From positions 53,576,939 through 53,640,938 of the forward strand of contig OX388351.1 in the NCBI GenBank assembly GCA_947579665.1: a stretch of DNA of 64,000 bases, read 5' to 3'. Position 1 is the first letter of the stretch. Every line of letters starts with the position of its first letter. The position numbers and the translations under genes were made by a program. The DNA is from Sympetrum striolatum (lineage: Eukaryota > Arthropoda > Insecta > Odonata > Libellulidae). Shown here piece by piece: positions 1-11,386 of this stretch. A model generated the notes under the pieces. That model saw nothing but the letters and a program-made list of their open reading frames with translations. It ran no database searches and was not told the origin of the DNA.

Positions 1-1590
1 TGCCGAGCGTTTAAGGAATCATTAAAAGAAATCAATTAACTGACTCGAAGACATTATAAAAGGGCAATTAATTTATAAAGGTAACTAAGATATCTCAATA
101 CACCTTAAAGGTTAGGCAATGAGGTATTTCAATGATTCAAAGACAAATCTAAATATAAATTACTCTTATTATCATTTTGATGTAAAAAATTAACTTAGGA
201 ATATTTAATTTGTGACACTAAAGACAGCTCTCGCGAAATCATACGGTATATTAAAGAGCTTTACCGTGTGGGACATACAAATACGAATTTCGATTTAAAG
301 ACTTCGAAAGTAAAGGACACCCACCCTAAAACCTGCAAAGTAAATTATATTCAAATTCAAATCTAAAATCCTAAAAGGTCTCGCGGCAATTGAGCGTGTA
401 AATACGGTCATTTTTGAATCCATTAACGGCGGGGATATTTCCGAAAGCGGCGAAAGATAGGGCGTTTGGAAGGTCGCGCACAATTCCCTGTCCCAGTGCT
501 CTCTATCCCAAATGTCAAATGGGCCACGTGGGAATGGGGGCGTGAAAGTGCGGGGGAGGACCACAGATGGCTCTGAAGGTTACGCCGTCGGAAACAATGA
601 GATGATTATGAGGAATATACGGATTAAGGCATGAGTCGACGAGATTTCTACACCATGTTCGAGCAAATTAATGGGGATAAGGTCACCCCGAGTCTAAGAA
701 GACCTCTCTCATCTCTTTATGGTTAATGGAGAAAATCATTTCGAAATGTTACCGTGATTCGATGAGACAGAGCGATATTTAAATGACTGTTGGTAGGTGT
801 CACTAAAATTGATTGAAGAAAATAAGGTATAAATACAAATATGGATTTTAAATTGAATATTTAAATAATAATAGTTTTGGAACTTGAATCACTAGTGAAA
901 ATTAAACTAATGATATTAAATATTGAACTTACATGCTTTAATAACTATCGTTTGATATCTTAATAACATAATCGATTATTTCGAGTTAAGTGAATGCCTT
1001 TCATTATGTGGAACCTAGGTTAAATGATACAAATTCACATGGCTAAATGATTAGTCGTTCTTTTTATCATTCTTATACTCAATGATTCTCAAGCAATTAC
1101 TTAACCTCTGCAAACCCAGTTTAAACGATCAGGAATTACACTAATTCAATTCTACGTTCACCAAAATTAGCTGAATGTTAAAATACTAACCCACAGGAAC
1201 GGGCATTGTTACTTATACTAGATTTTCTTTATTTAACCTTTCCCAGACTTTTAACAATAGAGGAGAAACTTTGATGAGACAATTGTGAGGGGAAGAATTG
1301 AATTGCTTACATGAAATATATATTCCACACCCTAAATTTCACTTTTAAGGTAATACCTCATACTTTTGTTTCAGGTAGCGGATGATATCCAAGGGTGTAC
1401 AATGACTAAAAAAACATTATTTATACATACTTCACTGGTTAATCTGTGCCGATAGGTATAATCTTACCGATGCAGCTTTAAACCAAATCCGTAAACAATA
1501 GTAATGGTTGTTTGGAGAGCACACACTTACCTATAAAGAAAAGAAAAGACCATTAGTGATAAAATAGAGATTATGTATAAAAACAAAAAT
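1..1590. other. AT-rich non-coding DNA with one GC-richer island
   Basis: No recognisable gene. Most of the stretch is AT-rich and broken by stops in every frame. Roughly 380-590 is richer in G+C and CpG, and includes a CCACGTGG palindrome at 524-531 that contains the E-box core CACGTG. The 89-codon open frame on the minus strand (295-564) reads through this island and resembles nothing I know. The island could be regulatory; that is inference only. Confidence 0.5.
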
Positions 1591-1612
1591 ATTTCATTTC
1601 ATTTCATTTCCA
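1591..1612. repeat. (TTTCA)n microsatellite
   Basis: Four near-perfect tandem copies of a pentamer (atttc repeated), running into a T-rich tract to about 1630. This is an ordinary simple repeat. Confidence 0.85.
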
Positions 1613-4560
1613 TTTTTTCATTTATTTTGTAAAAGGTAAAGTATTCCCGAGGAATGGCATGGGTGAAAATGTTTGGAAGAGTATGGATGGATTTTCTATT
1701 TACAGAATTGAAACACGATGCGTCACACTAAACAACCCAGCCACTCTGATTACAGACTGAATAAGCAACCCCTTCAAGCTGCATAACTATTTTTGAAAGT
1801 ACGCAAGAAAGTAAATATTTATGGAAAGTTTGGTTTGAATAAGCAGTTTTATGGTTGCGATTGGTCAATTTTTTGCCGCAATTCTGGTGAGATTAAATAT
1901 TTTTCGCGTCATGAATTAATCATTTACTTCTGGTAAGGCTATGATTTACCATCGAGGATGTACGGAAAAGAACAATGTCAAAATTGCCTATATAAAATAG
2001 GAAAAAATAAATGTTTGTATACCCAAGTAGGCAAAAATTAATTTATAAAAGATTCATTAGAAAGCGTCAATGTTGAAAAATAAATGGCTACATAGTAAGG
2101 TAGGAAGAAAGAGTAATTTTACTACGTAAAAACCTAATTTTATTCAATTTTTCTTGATTTGTAAATTTGAGTGACCTTTTCACAACAACTCCACACACAA
2201 AACTGCTCGAATCCCTTCAAAATGCACCTCAAATGCCTAACCGAGTATGCAATTATTTGCCACTTCGATGCAATTCACCGGCGAGGCATAATTTACCAAT
2301 CTAAGAGCAGCAACACGTCTGCAAAGGGCAAAGGCGTAGGGTCAGTCGGTCGTCGATGGTGGAGAGATTAAAAGTATCCGACCGCGCCGACCGCGGGCGT
2401 CTGTAATTCCACACCCACGCGATAGAGGGGAGGACAATCTGCGCCATAAAAGAGAGAATGCTCGAATTATGGTGCATCTCGGAGAGATCATGGTCCTTGT
2501 CCTATGGTGCTTATGGTCCAGAGACGTATGGGAAGAAAAGGATTGGATTTCCAAAGTGAAGACTACTTTTCTAATCGATCCGATGGTTCGTTATGAAGGA
2601 ATTTCTTGATCGATTACACCATTGGCACCGAGGGTTCTCAAATAACATGTGTCCATATAAAACTAATGATACATATATTATGCTTCGGCGAATTAGCAAT
2701 TAGAATAGAATAGAGTCGTCTCTACGAAGGACTATTAAGTTTCTTATTACTTAATTTGCTCTAATCTTTGTAGAAGTCTACCCTTATCCTTATAATCCAA
2801 TTTGCTCTGTTTGTCGGTGTGTAGACTCAATTTTTAAATCCACCAAACATCAATAGCATCGATCAATGTTTGAGCAAAAGAAGATAGACTTTGATCGAAA
2901 CATTGTTAAATAAAACAAGGTTTTAAAAAACAACAGAGTAAGTTTTAATACCCAGATATTGGAATTCAATATTCCATTACACTCGTAAGTTATCAATATA
3001 TTTATTTTACATAATATGTTTAAGCACTTTTTATATATTAAGGGAGGTTATTCTTTTCCATAATTATTGTATTAATCCCATTTTTGTAGCTATGCTGTTT
3101 TGGTAACCCGAAACCAATATTTCCTCCGCGAATTTTTTTAAGATACTTTATTGAAAACCTACATTTTAACTCATAAAGTCTCCTCTTAAATTTTACTCAT
3201 TTTAATTTTTTAGAGATGGTAAGAATGAAAATCAAAGCAACTAGGAGAAAGGAATGCGGATTTAAGAAAAACGGAACGCTTTCGCTGACAGAAGCTCTTT
3301 GGTAAATTTATCACTACCGATTTCGGGGAGGAGATAACTGACATTGCTATCCCAGTTATAAACTTACGCGATCTTCGGGAGAAAACAAAAAAGAGACACA
3401 GGGATGTAGTTGCCAGGACAGATAGTTAATTTTGGCCATTTTTCCCGCGAAGTATTAGAGAAGCTAATAGCTCAACATGTTAGATAGGGATATCGGTGTT
3501 TTACAAACACTGCCATGCGCCATAGGCGGATTGCAGGGTTTAAATGTAAATGTAAAACTAAGTCAAGCAGTTAGGAAAAAAATCCACAATGTATCTCCAA
3601 GCATTCCATCCATGCTCTTCCCAAAGAATGGTTTACCTTTAGCACATATAAGAATAGAATATGATGAGCATGAAATAGAAGCAAGGATAATCATCATACG
3701 ACAATGAACAAATAGCAACAGCCTGAAATATGATGATTCAGGGATGGATCATAATTTTCGAACCCGCGATGAAGTAATAATTCCCTGATTAGAGGAGGGA
3801 ATTCCACTCTCTTGTGCGCTACGGAAAAGCGATCTTAGCATGCATCGCTGAGATCTAATGGGGCAATCGCCGCTCCCGGATCACCACAGCAGCGGGGGAG
3901 GGCGCTGTATCCGATTGCCAATATTGCGCTAGACGCAGCCATGAAACCCAATACACACCTATGCTCTCCATCCTAGCGTAATCGCGTATTTTTTACTTCG
4001 CATGCCGACCGAGGTTGGCGCTGGCGTCGCAATAACAATTACGATCGATTCTCGCATCACGGATTTAAAACGCGAGGGGAATTGCATCCGAGCCTAATTA
4101 CCGCCGCTCGCTTAACTATCGTTCGAGTCCGCTAATGAATTACGCATGAGATCGGTGACGAGGAAATATTTCCCGGGTTTTGATTAAAATTTGAGCCGAG
4201 ACATAAGGACTTCCGGCGTAGAAGTAGATGGAGTTAATTTCGTGAGAATTTCCATTCCTGCTGCGATCAAAACTGAAACTAATGAGGGTGTCTGCTAATG
4301 TGACGTTGATTGGATTTATTGGGAAATAGGACGCAAGGTAATGAATGACTTAACTGATTTATTTCGTTGGCAACTAACAATTAAATAAGATTGCTATTTT
4401 TTTACAAATTGAAAAGAGGGATACAACATTAGGTTCCCTTGAGTCAAAGTTGGCTAGTTAGGAGGTACCGGGCTTCAAAAAAATAATATGAATAAATAAA
4501 TGGGATTAACAAATTGATTTTGAAGGAATTAATAAAGCTAAATATATAAATATGGCTTAC
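1613..4560. other. Non-coding DNA with islands at ~2270-2560 and ~3780-4260
   Basis: No gene recognised. Two patches stand out from the AT-rich background. The first, about 2270-2560, has short frames on both strands. The second, about 3780-4260, is rich in CpG and has several TAAT-containing motifs in its distal half. Neither encodes a protein I recognise. They look like the other islands scattered across the window and may be conserved non-coding elements; this is not shown by the sequence alone. Confidence 0.45.
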
Positions 4561-4561
4561 A

Positions 4562-5797
4562 TCTATATATATAAAGCAGAAATTCTGTGTGTTTGTGGGT
4601 TTGTGTGTTTGTGGGTTTGTTTGTTTGTCTTGGATTGGAGTCCACACCGTTTGCCCGATTTGTCTCAAACTTTGCATACGTGTCCTCTGACATCAGGAAG
4701 GAAGTACTGTCGCATTTTTATTCAAGAATTTTGCTGGGTTCGAACTAAGATCGCTCAGATAGATTTTCATAAGGAATACACGTAAGCTTCACTTTTATCG
4801 GTTGCAAGCTTTATTTCTTTTGAAGAATTAAATTAGAAGGAATAGTCGTACAGAGTCGAGACAAACACCGAAAGAAAGAAAATCGAATAAAGATTCTTAT
4901 TTTGGTCGTGAAATCTTAATTTCGATTAGAATTTGCGAGAATATCGGTAAAATGTACAAAAATTTTGTGAAAATTCGAGGCTGTAAACAACTCATCCCCC
5001 TGACGACCGATCCCATTGTTGAATCCGAGCTCATGTTTTATCCCGTAAAAATAGTCGAGGACTTTAGGCTCATAAAGCTGATGATTGAGGAGGACGATAC
5101 ATTGTATGGATAACAAGACATTTTCTGTAAGAAGGTAACCAGCAATTGCAGGTACGTGATTACAGTCAGATTACCAGATCATGGATGAGGGAAGTTAGAA
5201 GTCTTGTATGATATAAAGCAAACATTCTGTGGGTTTGTACGTTTGTTTGTATGTTGTGTGTCTCCGATTTTAGTACAAACCGTTAGCCAGATTCGCGTCA
5301 AACTTTGCGTACGTGTTTTCTTGGACCAGGAAGGACGTACTGTCTCAATTTTATTCGATAATTTTCTGGGTTTGAACAAAGATCGCTCAGATGGGTTTTC
5401 ATAAAGAATAAATCTAATCTTCACTTTTATTAGTAGTAGGCTACTTTTCTTTAGAAGAATTAAAATAGAAAAATAGTTGTGCAGAGTCGAGACAAGAAGC
5501 AAAAGAACGGAAATAAAATGAATATTCTAATTTTGATCGTGGAATATTGTTTCCGAATCGAAATTTCGACAAAATACGCGTGAATTTTCCAAAATTGTTG
5601 AGGTTGTAAACAGCCAATCCTCCTGACGATCAATGAGATTTTTGAGCCGAGCTCATGAATTTTTTTTTTCTGTATAGTAAGAATAGCTTGGGATTTTAGA
5701 CTGTATTATAAAGGGATTTTATGCATTGCACGACTGGCAACTCGAATTTAATCTACTTTTATATTCCCCGTTGAGAATCAACGGGCGCTTCAGCTAG
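4562..5797 (+). mobile_element. Non-autonomous Helitron, internally duplicated
   Basis: This rolling-circle transposon has all its expected ends. It starts with TC (TCTATATATATAAAG) immediately after an A at 4561. It ends with CTAG at 5794-5797 immediately before a T at 5798, so it sits in an A|T target with no target duplication, as Helitrons do. Eight bases before the CTAG is a perfect 8-bp hairpin (CCCGTTGA at 5767-5774, loop GAA, TCAACGGG at 5778-5785). Near the 5' end is a GTTTG-rich tract, then a segment reading 'ccgtttgcccgatttgtctc'. It encodes no helicase or Rep protein, so it could only have moved using proteins from an autonomous relative. Inside are two diverged copies of the same unit (see the next entry). 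The short open frames inside it are not genes. Confidence 0.9.
4570..5797 (+). repeat. Two diverged tandem units inside the Helitron (period ~642 bp)
   Basis: Unit A begins 'tataaagcagaaattctgtg' at 4570 and unit B begins 'tataaagcaaacattctgtg' at 5212. Matching landmarks follow in the same order in both: the GTTTG tract, 'tcaaactttgc', 'gatcgctcagat', 'cagagtcgagacaa', 'gtaaaca' and 'gagctcatg'. Only unit A keeps the TC 5' end and only unit B keeps the hairpin-CTAG 3' end. The two look about 70-75% alike by eye. This fits either two head-to-tail Helitrons that lost the junction ends or an internal duplication. Confidence 0.85.
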
Positions 5798-7135
5798 TAT
5801 TTTACATAAAATAAAGATATAAGTGACTTCCAATAAAACAATGCAAAAGTTCCATGTGCAGAATAAAGAACTGTTAATCCCATTATATGAAATTGCTCGT
5901 AGGTATGTCATTCAATCAACACCTGAATCATTCTTTAAATTGACAAAAATATCACCAAATGGAGAATGTCACATATTTTGAAAACCTAAAATATAAGCTT
6001 AATTTTTAAGCATGTATTTTAAAAATAAACTTCTAGTAGTCACTATTCAGTAATTAAAAACTATAATTACATGACAACAATGACTTTTGCTATTAATGTT
6101 GATTACATAGACCTCCTTGTTTTAAATAACTCAAGCTCAACTCAATTAAATGAGCAAATTTTACTATGCAATGTGTGGGATGTTTACTCAACTTGCACTA
6201 AACGTATTATAAAAATAATTCATCATCACATAAAGTTTACTCTACGCATGTATTGTATATTTTACAGCGAAAATTTCATTACATATTTTTATATAAATAT
6301 TGAACAAAATATTGTAAACACTCAACCCCGAAACCATAGTAGTGTGAATAAAATAATCTTTGGATGGTATATTTTAATATTTAGTGAGTTTTAAAAATTT
6401 ATATTCAAACAAATACTACACATAGGAAAATTATAGTAATATAGGGGTTTGTGACAGAGTAAATAGCATTCACAGCTTCTAACAGCGCAATATACTTCAT
6501 TTTTTCATGTATATACCGAATATTTTCATTTAAACCAGCGAGCAATTCGGAACCTTAATCTGATTCAAGCAAACATATTAAAGATAAAAATTGGTGGGCT
6601 GAAAAAGTGCGTTGAACAGTAAACAATCTGCAATCACTATGGCAACGCGCGCGAGAGAACGTGCCTCCAATCGGCTGCCGTTGTTCAGACGAAAGCGACC
6701 GCAGCAGAGAAAATAGGATGAGCGTTCTTAAAATAGGAAGTGCGCGGAAGCTCTCTATTTTCCATCAACAGGAAAAGGGTTTCCCGAATGCGGTTAGCGA
6801 AGGAAATATCGCCGAGGAGAATTTTTCCGTTAAAAGAGGAGAACAAGGCTTTTTAAGAAAGCTCTGATATATATGCATTCTATCGCGGCGGCCAAAATTC
6901 ATTGGACCACGATCGAGTAATAATTCAGAAGGCTGGTTAACTCTACATCTACAAATATACAAGTCGCCAAGTGTGGTAGGGAGTGCATGCACCATGATTC
7001 AACTTCCCTAACCCATTATTCATTCTCCAATTGATAGAATCTGCACCTAATTTATAACAATGTGCTTGTTTTGATTTATCACTTATTTAGTTTATATTAT
7101 ATTTTACCAGAAGATCCAAATACGAGTATCACCTG
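5798..7135. other. Non-coding DNA with an island at ~6640-6900
   Basis: No gene recognised. A 107-codon frame at 6071-6394 (+) is rich in Ile, Asn, Phe and Tyr, as chance frames in AT-rich DNA are, and matches no family I know. The patch at about 6640-6900 is GC/CpG-richer and has frames on both strands without recognisable domains. Confidence 0.45.
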
Positions 7136-7159
7136 GGTGGGAAAGTTTTACTTCGAGAA

Positions 7160-7252
7160 AGTTCAGTGTTACACAGAGGTGAAAAATAGTGACTTGGCTG
7201 TGAGATGAGCCCAGGTCTCCCACTTTCCGGGTATTCTAACCACTGAATTCTG
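7160..7252 (-). mobile_element. tRNA-derived SINE head, inverted copy
   Basis: Read on the minus strand this matches the plus-strand SINE starting near 7270. Both contain 'ttcagtggttag' (A-box side), 'gacctggg' and the 17-mer 'actatttttcacctctg'. The B box is degraded here (gggctcatctc). The two copies lie head to head about 20 bp apart and together form an imperfect palindrome. No 3' tail is evident on this copy. Confidence 0.65.
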
Positions 7253-7269
7253 TTTACAGAAGTGAGAAT

Positions 7270-7470
7270 GACGTGGCTCGGTAGTTCAGTGGTTAGTAAA
7301 CCTGCCCGAAAAGTAGTAGACCTGGGTTCGAGTCCCCACTATTTTTCACCTCTGTAGAACTTTGGTATAAGCAGCACACTTTCATCTGCAAATTCAATTC
7401 TTTATTACCTGTTAGTAATTCTTTACCTGTTTGTGATGAATAAATTATTATTATTATTATTTATTTCCAT
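7270..7470 (+). mobile_element. tRNA-derived SINE with (ATT)n tail
   Basis: The 5' part is a tRNA-like pol III promoter. It has an A-box-like segment at about 7274-7293 (tggctcggtagttcagtgg) and a perfect B box GGTTCGAGTCC at 7325-7335. A tRNA-unrelated body follows from about 7340, and the element ends in an (ATT)n microsatellite at about 7446-7464, the usual tail of LINE-mobilised SINEs. The spacing of the boxes fits a tRNA head, but the arms do not form a credible cloverleaf, so I do not call a functional tRNA gene. Confidence 0.7.
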
Positions 7471-7670
7471 AATTTTTGAAAATTCAGCGTATTTATGAGT
7501 TACGTTCAGTAGGGACTTCAAATGGAATGAAGATATTTATCATTTAATCTTAAAAGATAAAAAGTCTTCAACTTCATTATTCGTAGGAAGTCTAACAAGA
7601 ATGTTAAATACGCTGCGTAAAAATCAAAAGTTAACCAATTTTAGAATAGGGGAACAACTTAGGAGATCCG

Positions 7671-8090
7671 TATGAGATAAGACTAAAGCGCAACTTAAAA
7701 AAGGTGCAGAGAAAGTCTGTAGGATTCGTTTCAGGCAGATATGAAAGGCATGCCAGTGTCATACTTTGGGATTGTTTAGAAAAGAGAAGATAGGGAAGAA
7801 AATTTGTTTTGTTTTTTAAAGGGTGCTCTGGAGAAATTTGGTATTGAAATCCTCAAAAAAACTTGATAAAGCAGTTTTTTGGCATGAGAGATCATGCGCA
7901 TAAAGTTATATTAGAGAAGCAACTAAATAATCAAAGTAAATTCTCTATTTTTCGCGCTGTTAAAGAAAGGACTAACTTGCCTACGGGGATTTTTGATCCA
8001 TTCCCCAGAAATCACAAATAATTTTAAAACCAGAGTAAGTAGAATGGTAAATGACAAGCGAGCTTGACATAATAATAATAATAATAATAA
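7671..8090 (+). mobile_element. Decayed LINE 3' end (reverse transcriptase C-terminus)
   Basis: One frame from 7671 reads YEIRLKRNLKKVQRKSV, then GFVSGRYERHASV and LWDCLEKRR, then a stop at 7791. It continues past further stops to FRAVKERTNLPTGIF, and after a frameshift to FKTRVSRMVNDKRA with a stop at 8065-8067. The string VQR..A.RFV..RY.R.ASV...L....LE.RR, with an R-N-LP motif near the end, is the conserved region after the reverse transcriptase core in CR1/L2/jockey-type non-LTR retrotransposons. An (AAT)n tail follows at 8070-8090. Several stops and at least one frameshift make it a dead relic. The upstream RT core and endonuclease are absent, as expected of 5'-truncated insertion. The exact clade cannot be assigned here. 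Confidence 0.8.
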
Positions 8091-9299
8091 AGGACTTTAT
8101 TCAGGGCAAGATTGAGACTATCAAGACATTAACAGACTGTTTGTAATATATTTATCATTGTACTATGATTATTACTACCGGACTATGAATTATTGATAAT
8201 AATAATCTACTATATTAAATTTGTTGTTTGCTTTTTTGTATGGATATATTTTTTCTAGGTGTAAGTTAAATTCGACAATCGACGAAAGTAGTCGCTAATA
8301 CAAAAATTTCTCCAAACGAAATACAAAGGTTGTTTCCAGAGTCGATATAGAATTAGTGGCACTACCAAAACGAGAAAACATTTCGCTTTCTTCGCAAAAT
8401 GCGAAACAAAGGATTAGCCGAGCGGAAATGGATACACGCAGACAGACAGACGGATGGACAAGCGGACAGACTGATGTCGACAGGCGATTTTTCTCCTGGG
8501 AAACGAAAATGGGCCGAGGGAAAAAGAAATCGAGTTTCTCTGGCGGGAGACATTTCTCGTTTCAATTGGAGTCCACCTGCGGATCATTACGATGAAAGTA
8601 GAAGATTACATCGCAATTTACGCATTCGGTGAGGAGATGGATATGGATGTTACGTGGGATTAGGACAGGGTGGGCGGGTAGGAAGGGAGGTGCACGAGGA
8701 ACTGAAAGTCTATGCGAGATTGAGAAAGAGAGTGCAATTCCATCTAACCTCATCTAAGCATTCGTCATTGATAATAGTACCATAAATAATGTGTAAGTGA
8801 ATAGAAATAGAGAGGAAACTATTTTTAAGAGGAGTGAATTAAAAAAAAACCTGACACAATACCTAAGGAACAAAGATTCATTACAGAATACACCCGTAAA
8901 GAAAGGGGTGTAAAAAACATACGCAAATCTACCGGTAATAAAGCTAAAAGATGTAAATGAAAGCTGTGCATAGCATGAAAATTACAAAAAGTAGTAGGAC
9001 AAAAATTACATAAAATTGAATTAATAACAGGAAACATGGCAATCATTAACTTTGAGAAAATAGTAAGTATCACAAATAAACAAAATAAAACAAAGAAATA
9101 AATAGTTAAAGAAATTTTACATAAAATGAAAGCGTGTACGTGATTAATATTCATGTTAAACTAGCATCTCAATTTAATAAAAGCTTATTGCAACAGAATT
9201 ATTTATTTAAAATTCATACGTAGACGCATTGAGTACATGAACATTAAATTGAAAACTGAAATCAAATTGAAATTCAGCAGATTCAAGCCGGAGTTTGTA
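8091..9299. other. Non-coding DNA with an island at ~8340-8720
   Basis: No gene recognised. About 8340-8720 is richer in G+C, with a purine-rich run containing GACAGACAGACGG-type short repeats near 8440-8475 and overlapping frames in three readings. None has a recognisable domain. From about 8740 to 9240 the sequence is AT-rich. A 109-codon minus frame at 8825-9154 is hydrophobic and Phe/Leu-rich, but there is no supporting homology and it is probably chance. Confidence 0.4.
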
Positions 9300-9376
9300 C
9301 AGTCCTGGCCAAAATTAACGCAGCACCGGCCGTAAGGATCGCTAGGGAGGTGCTGCGTTAATTTTGGCCAGGAGTG
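9300..9376. mobile_element. 77-bp Tc1/mariner-type foldback MITE
   Basis: A 28-bp terminal inverted repeat (9300-9327 and 9349-9376) differs at a single position and surrounds a 21-bp loop. The ends read CAGTCCTGGCCAAAATTAAC. The element is flanked by TA on both sides (9298-9299 and 9377-9378), the target duplication of Tc1/mariner transposons. The 'tggccaaaatta' core of the end is typical of Tc1-like inverted repeats. There is no coding capacity. It is almost all inverted repeat, so its transcript would fold into a near-perfect hairpin. Confidence 0.85.
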
Positions 9377-10690
9377 TACAAACATCGTGAATTGTGTACT
9401 GCCAGTAATCAATCAGTCCAACGAGTTAACTACGAAGGCGCTAATTCCAGTCAGAGGAATGATTAATGGGACAGAATTACTTTGGAATAAAAATAAATAA
9501 CCAAAGTGAGCATTTTAATCGAGATTGAAATAGTATATTGATAATGATAGCAATGAAATAAAACAATATACGTGCATGCATTAGGAAAATGGTGTCCAAG
9601 GGAATGCATGAAGAGCTATCATCGGTTCGCGATTTTGAGTCTCTTAACATTTGGCTAATGTCACTGCATACTGACGTATTACTAATTCCTAACCGTAGCT
9701 AATTCTCTTAATTTCTGAGAGGAACTCAGCCTCAAGATCGCGAATGGACCATAGCAGGTTGAGATTGAAAGAAGAGATGAATGCAACTGAAGAATGCGAA
9801 TCGATGTTTTCCAACACCAGAGTTTCGCACAGAAATAGTGTTGCGATGGAATAAATGTATTTAATACATCTATAGGACGAGTTAAACATTGATTAACATT
9901 AACAAAAATTAAAAATAAGCTTCAAATATTATAAAATTTTGATTGATATACATATTTATAAATAACGTATATTTTTAATCACCTTATAATCCTTAGAATA
10001 AGAAAATAGTTCCAGGTAGTACAATTAAATTATGTAATAGCCGACTGTTGGTAGAGGTGTTTGTATATTATTTATTTGACTTGTTTGATTTATTGTACTA
10101 AATGGGCCTATTGCTAATGTTAAGATGTGTACATTCCACGGGAGGTTTTTGGAGGGGTTTTCCTCCCTCTTGGGCGAATGCAGGACAGATTGTATTGTTA
10201 TCTCCCCCTCAAACGTTGCCACCTGATAATCATACCAAATTGCAGCGTATAGATTAAATATTTTTTTAAATATTAACCATGAAGAGTGAAATGAATCCAC
10301 GTCCTTCAATTACCAAGGTAGAGTAATGTAAAGTATCCTCGACCCTTAAAACCATTAGGTTAGAAACACTTTTATACGTCACAGAGAAAAAGTTAAATTT
10401 TAACAGAAATAGAATGAATAATATTAATTAATGAATAATAAAATCTGCACAAAAAGTAAAATATCAAATCTAACTTGAATAGGAAAAATGGAGGATTTCA
10501 GAAGTTTTAAGAAAAGAAATCCAGGGCTAGCGGCGAACTACATGTGTATTGTTAGAATTATATCCTAAAGGTTTTTACTGAAATTACCAGAAAATACGAG
10601 ACGGGTTTCGGTTAAAAACATTGCTTTATGAATTGCCAGCGATGTAATCACGACCATGAAGTTCAGTGATAAAAAAATACCTCAACTGAT
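9377..10690. other. Non-coding DNA, mostly AT-rich
   Basis: No gene recognised. It contains the inverted repeat at 9626-9744 (separate entry). From about 9900 to 10690 it is AT-rich, with a few short frames that match nothing I know (for example minus 10025-10309). Confidence 0.4.
9626..9744. repeat. 119-nt imperfect inverted repeat
   Basis: TTCGCGATTTTGAGTCT at 9626-9642 pairs with 9728-9744 at 15 of 17 positions, across an 85-nt interior. No target duplication is evident, so it may be a worn foldback element or the stem of a structured transcript. Confidence 0.6.
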
Positions 10691-10699
10691 ACATAGTAT

Positions 10700-10833
10700 A
10701 TGATTTGGTAGTGAATCCCAAAATTACCGGGAAATTTGAGTGTCCCAATTTTTTTTCCGGAGCTCTGGTTGTAATGCATAAAATACGGGAGAAATCCCGG
10801 AAAACCGGGAGGTCTGGACACCCCAGGAATGAG
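10700..10833. mobile_element. Candidate hAT-like repeat fragment
   Basis: This patch contains repeated CCCGG motifs (attaccgggaaattt; gaaatcccggaaaaccggga) and ends in tctggacacccc, the mirror of a CxGGGGTGTCC terminus common in hAT-type elements. Only this end is convincing: the opposite end (near agtgtccc at about 10740) is weak and no 8-bp target duplication was found. Confidence 0.35.
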
Positions 10834-11386
10834 CAATGCTGGATTATGATACTGCTAAGGGTCCCTCCTTATTGAATGCTAACGAAAGTGTTACTCGTAG
10901 ATATCTGTTCCTCTGAACAGGGTAACAAAGAAAGCTCTCCTAAAACTTGCAAATTAATGCGGAGATGACATCACAGGCGATTAAAAAGAGGAAATGATAT
11001 AATGAAAAGTACATTATGGAGGGGGAAGATTGATGAAAAAGGGAAAGGAGGAAAGTGGACAGGAGTCCTCAATGTCGCTTCCTCCAGCATTTGTGCACGG
11101 AGAAGGTCACTGCCACAAGCGACGGTGGCGTCACGGAGTGGACACTTTCCTTTCAATACTCTGACGACGTGGACGTCCTCGCGACACTTCGATCCATCGG
11201 CAATATCGAATCGCAGTAATCGAACATATTTACCAATGTTCACATCGATGGTTTTACTTCAAGTCAAAGTTTTTCTTTTAATTATTCATTTATTTCTAAC
11301 AAACTAAATTTTAATACAGCCCGACATTTAACTTATTCTATAATATATGATGTTTTCTGTGTTGGGAAGGTCCATCAATGAGCTAA
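10834..11386. other. Non-coding DNA with an island at ~11020-11230
   Basis: No gene recognised. The island has open frames on both strands (plus 11002-11307, minus 10971-11243) that are shadows of each other and carry no known motif. Confidence 0.4.

Noticed and set aside
7270..7345. Functional tRNA gene
   Set aside because: A and B boxes are present, but the acceptor and anticodon arms do not pair well and a SINE body with (ATT)n tail follows directly.
8825..9154. 109-codon hydrophobic minus frame as a membrane protein
   Set aside because: Phe/Leu/Ile richness is expected from AT-rich DNA read in this frame; no homology or conserved charged residues seen.
10700..10833. Complete hAT element
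   Set aside because: Only one plausible terminus; no matched opposite end or 8-bp duplication, so kept only as a low-confidence fragment.
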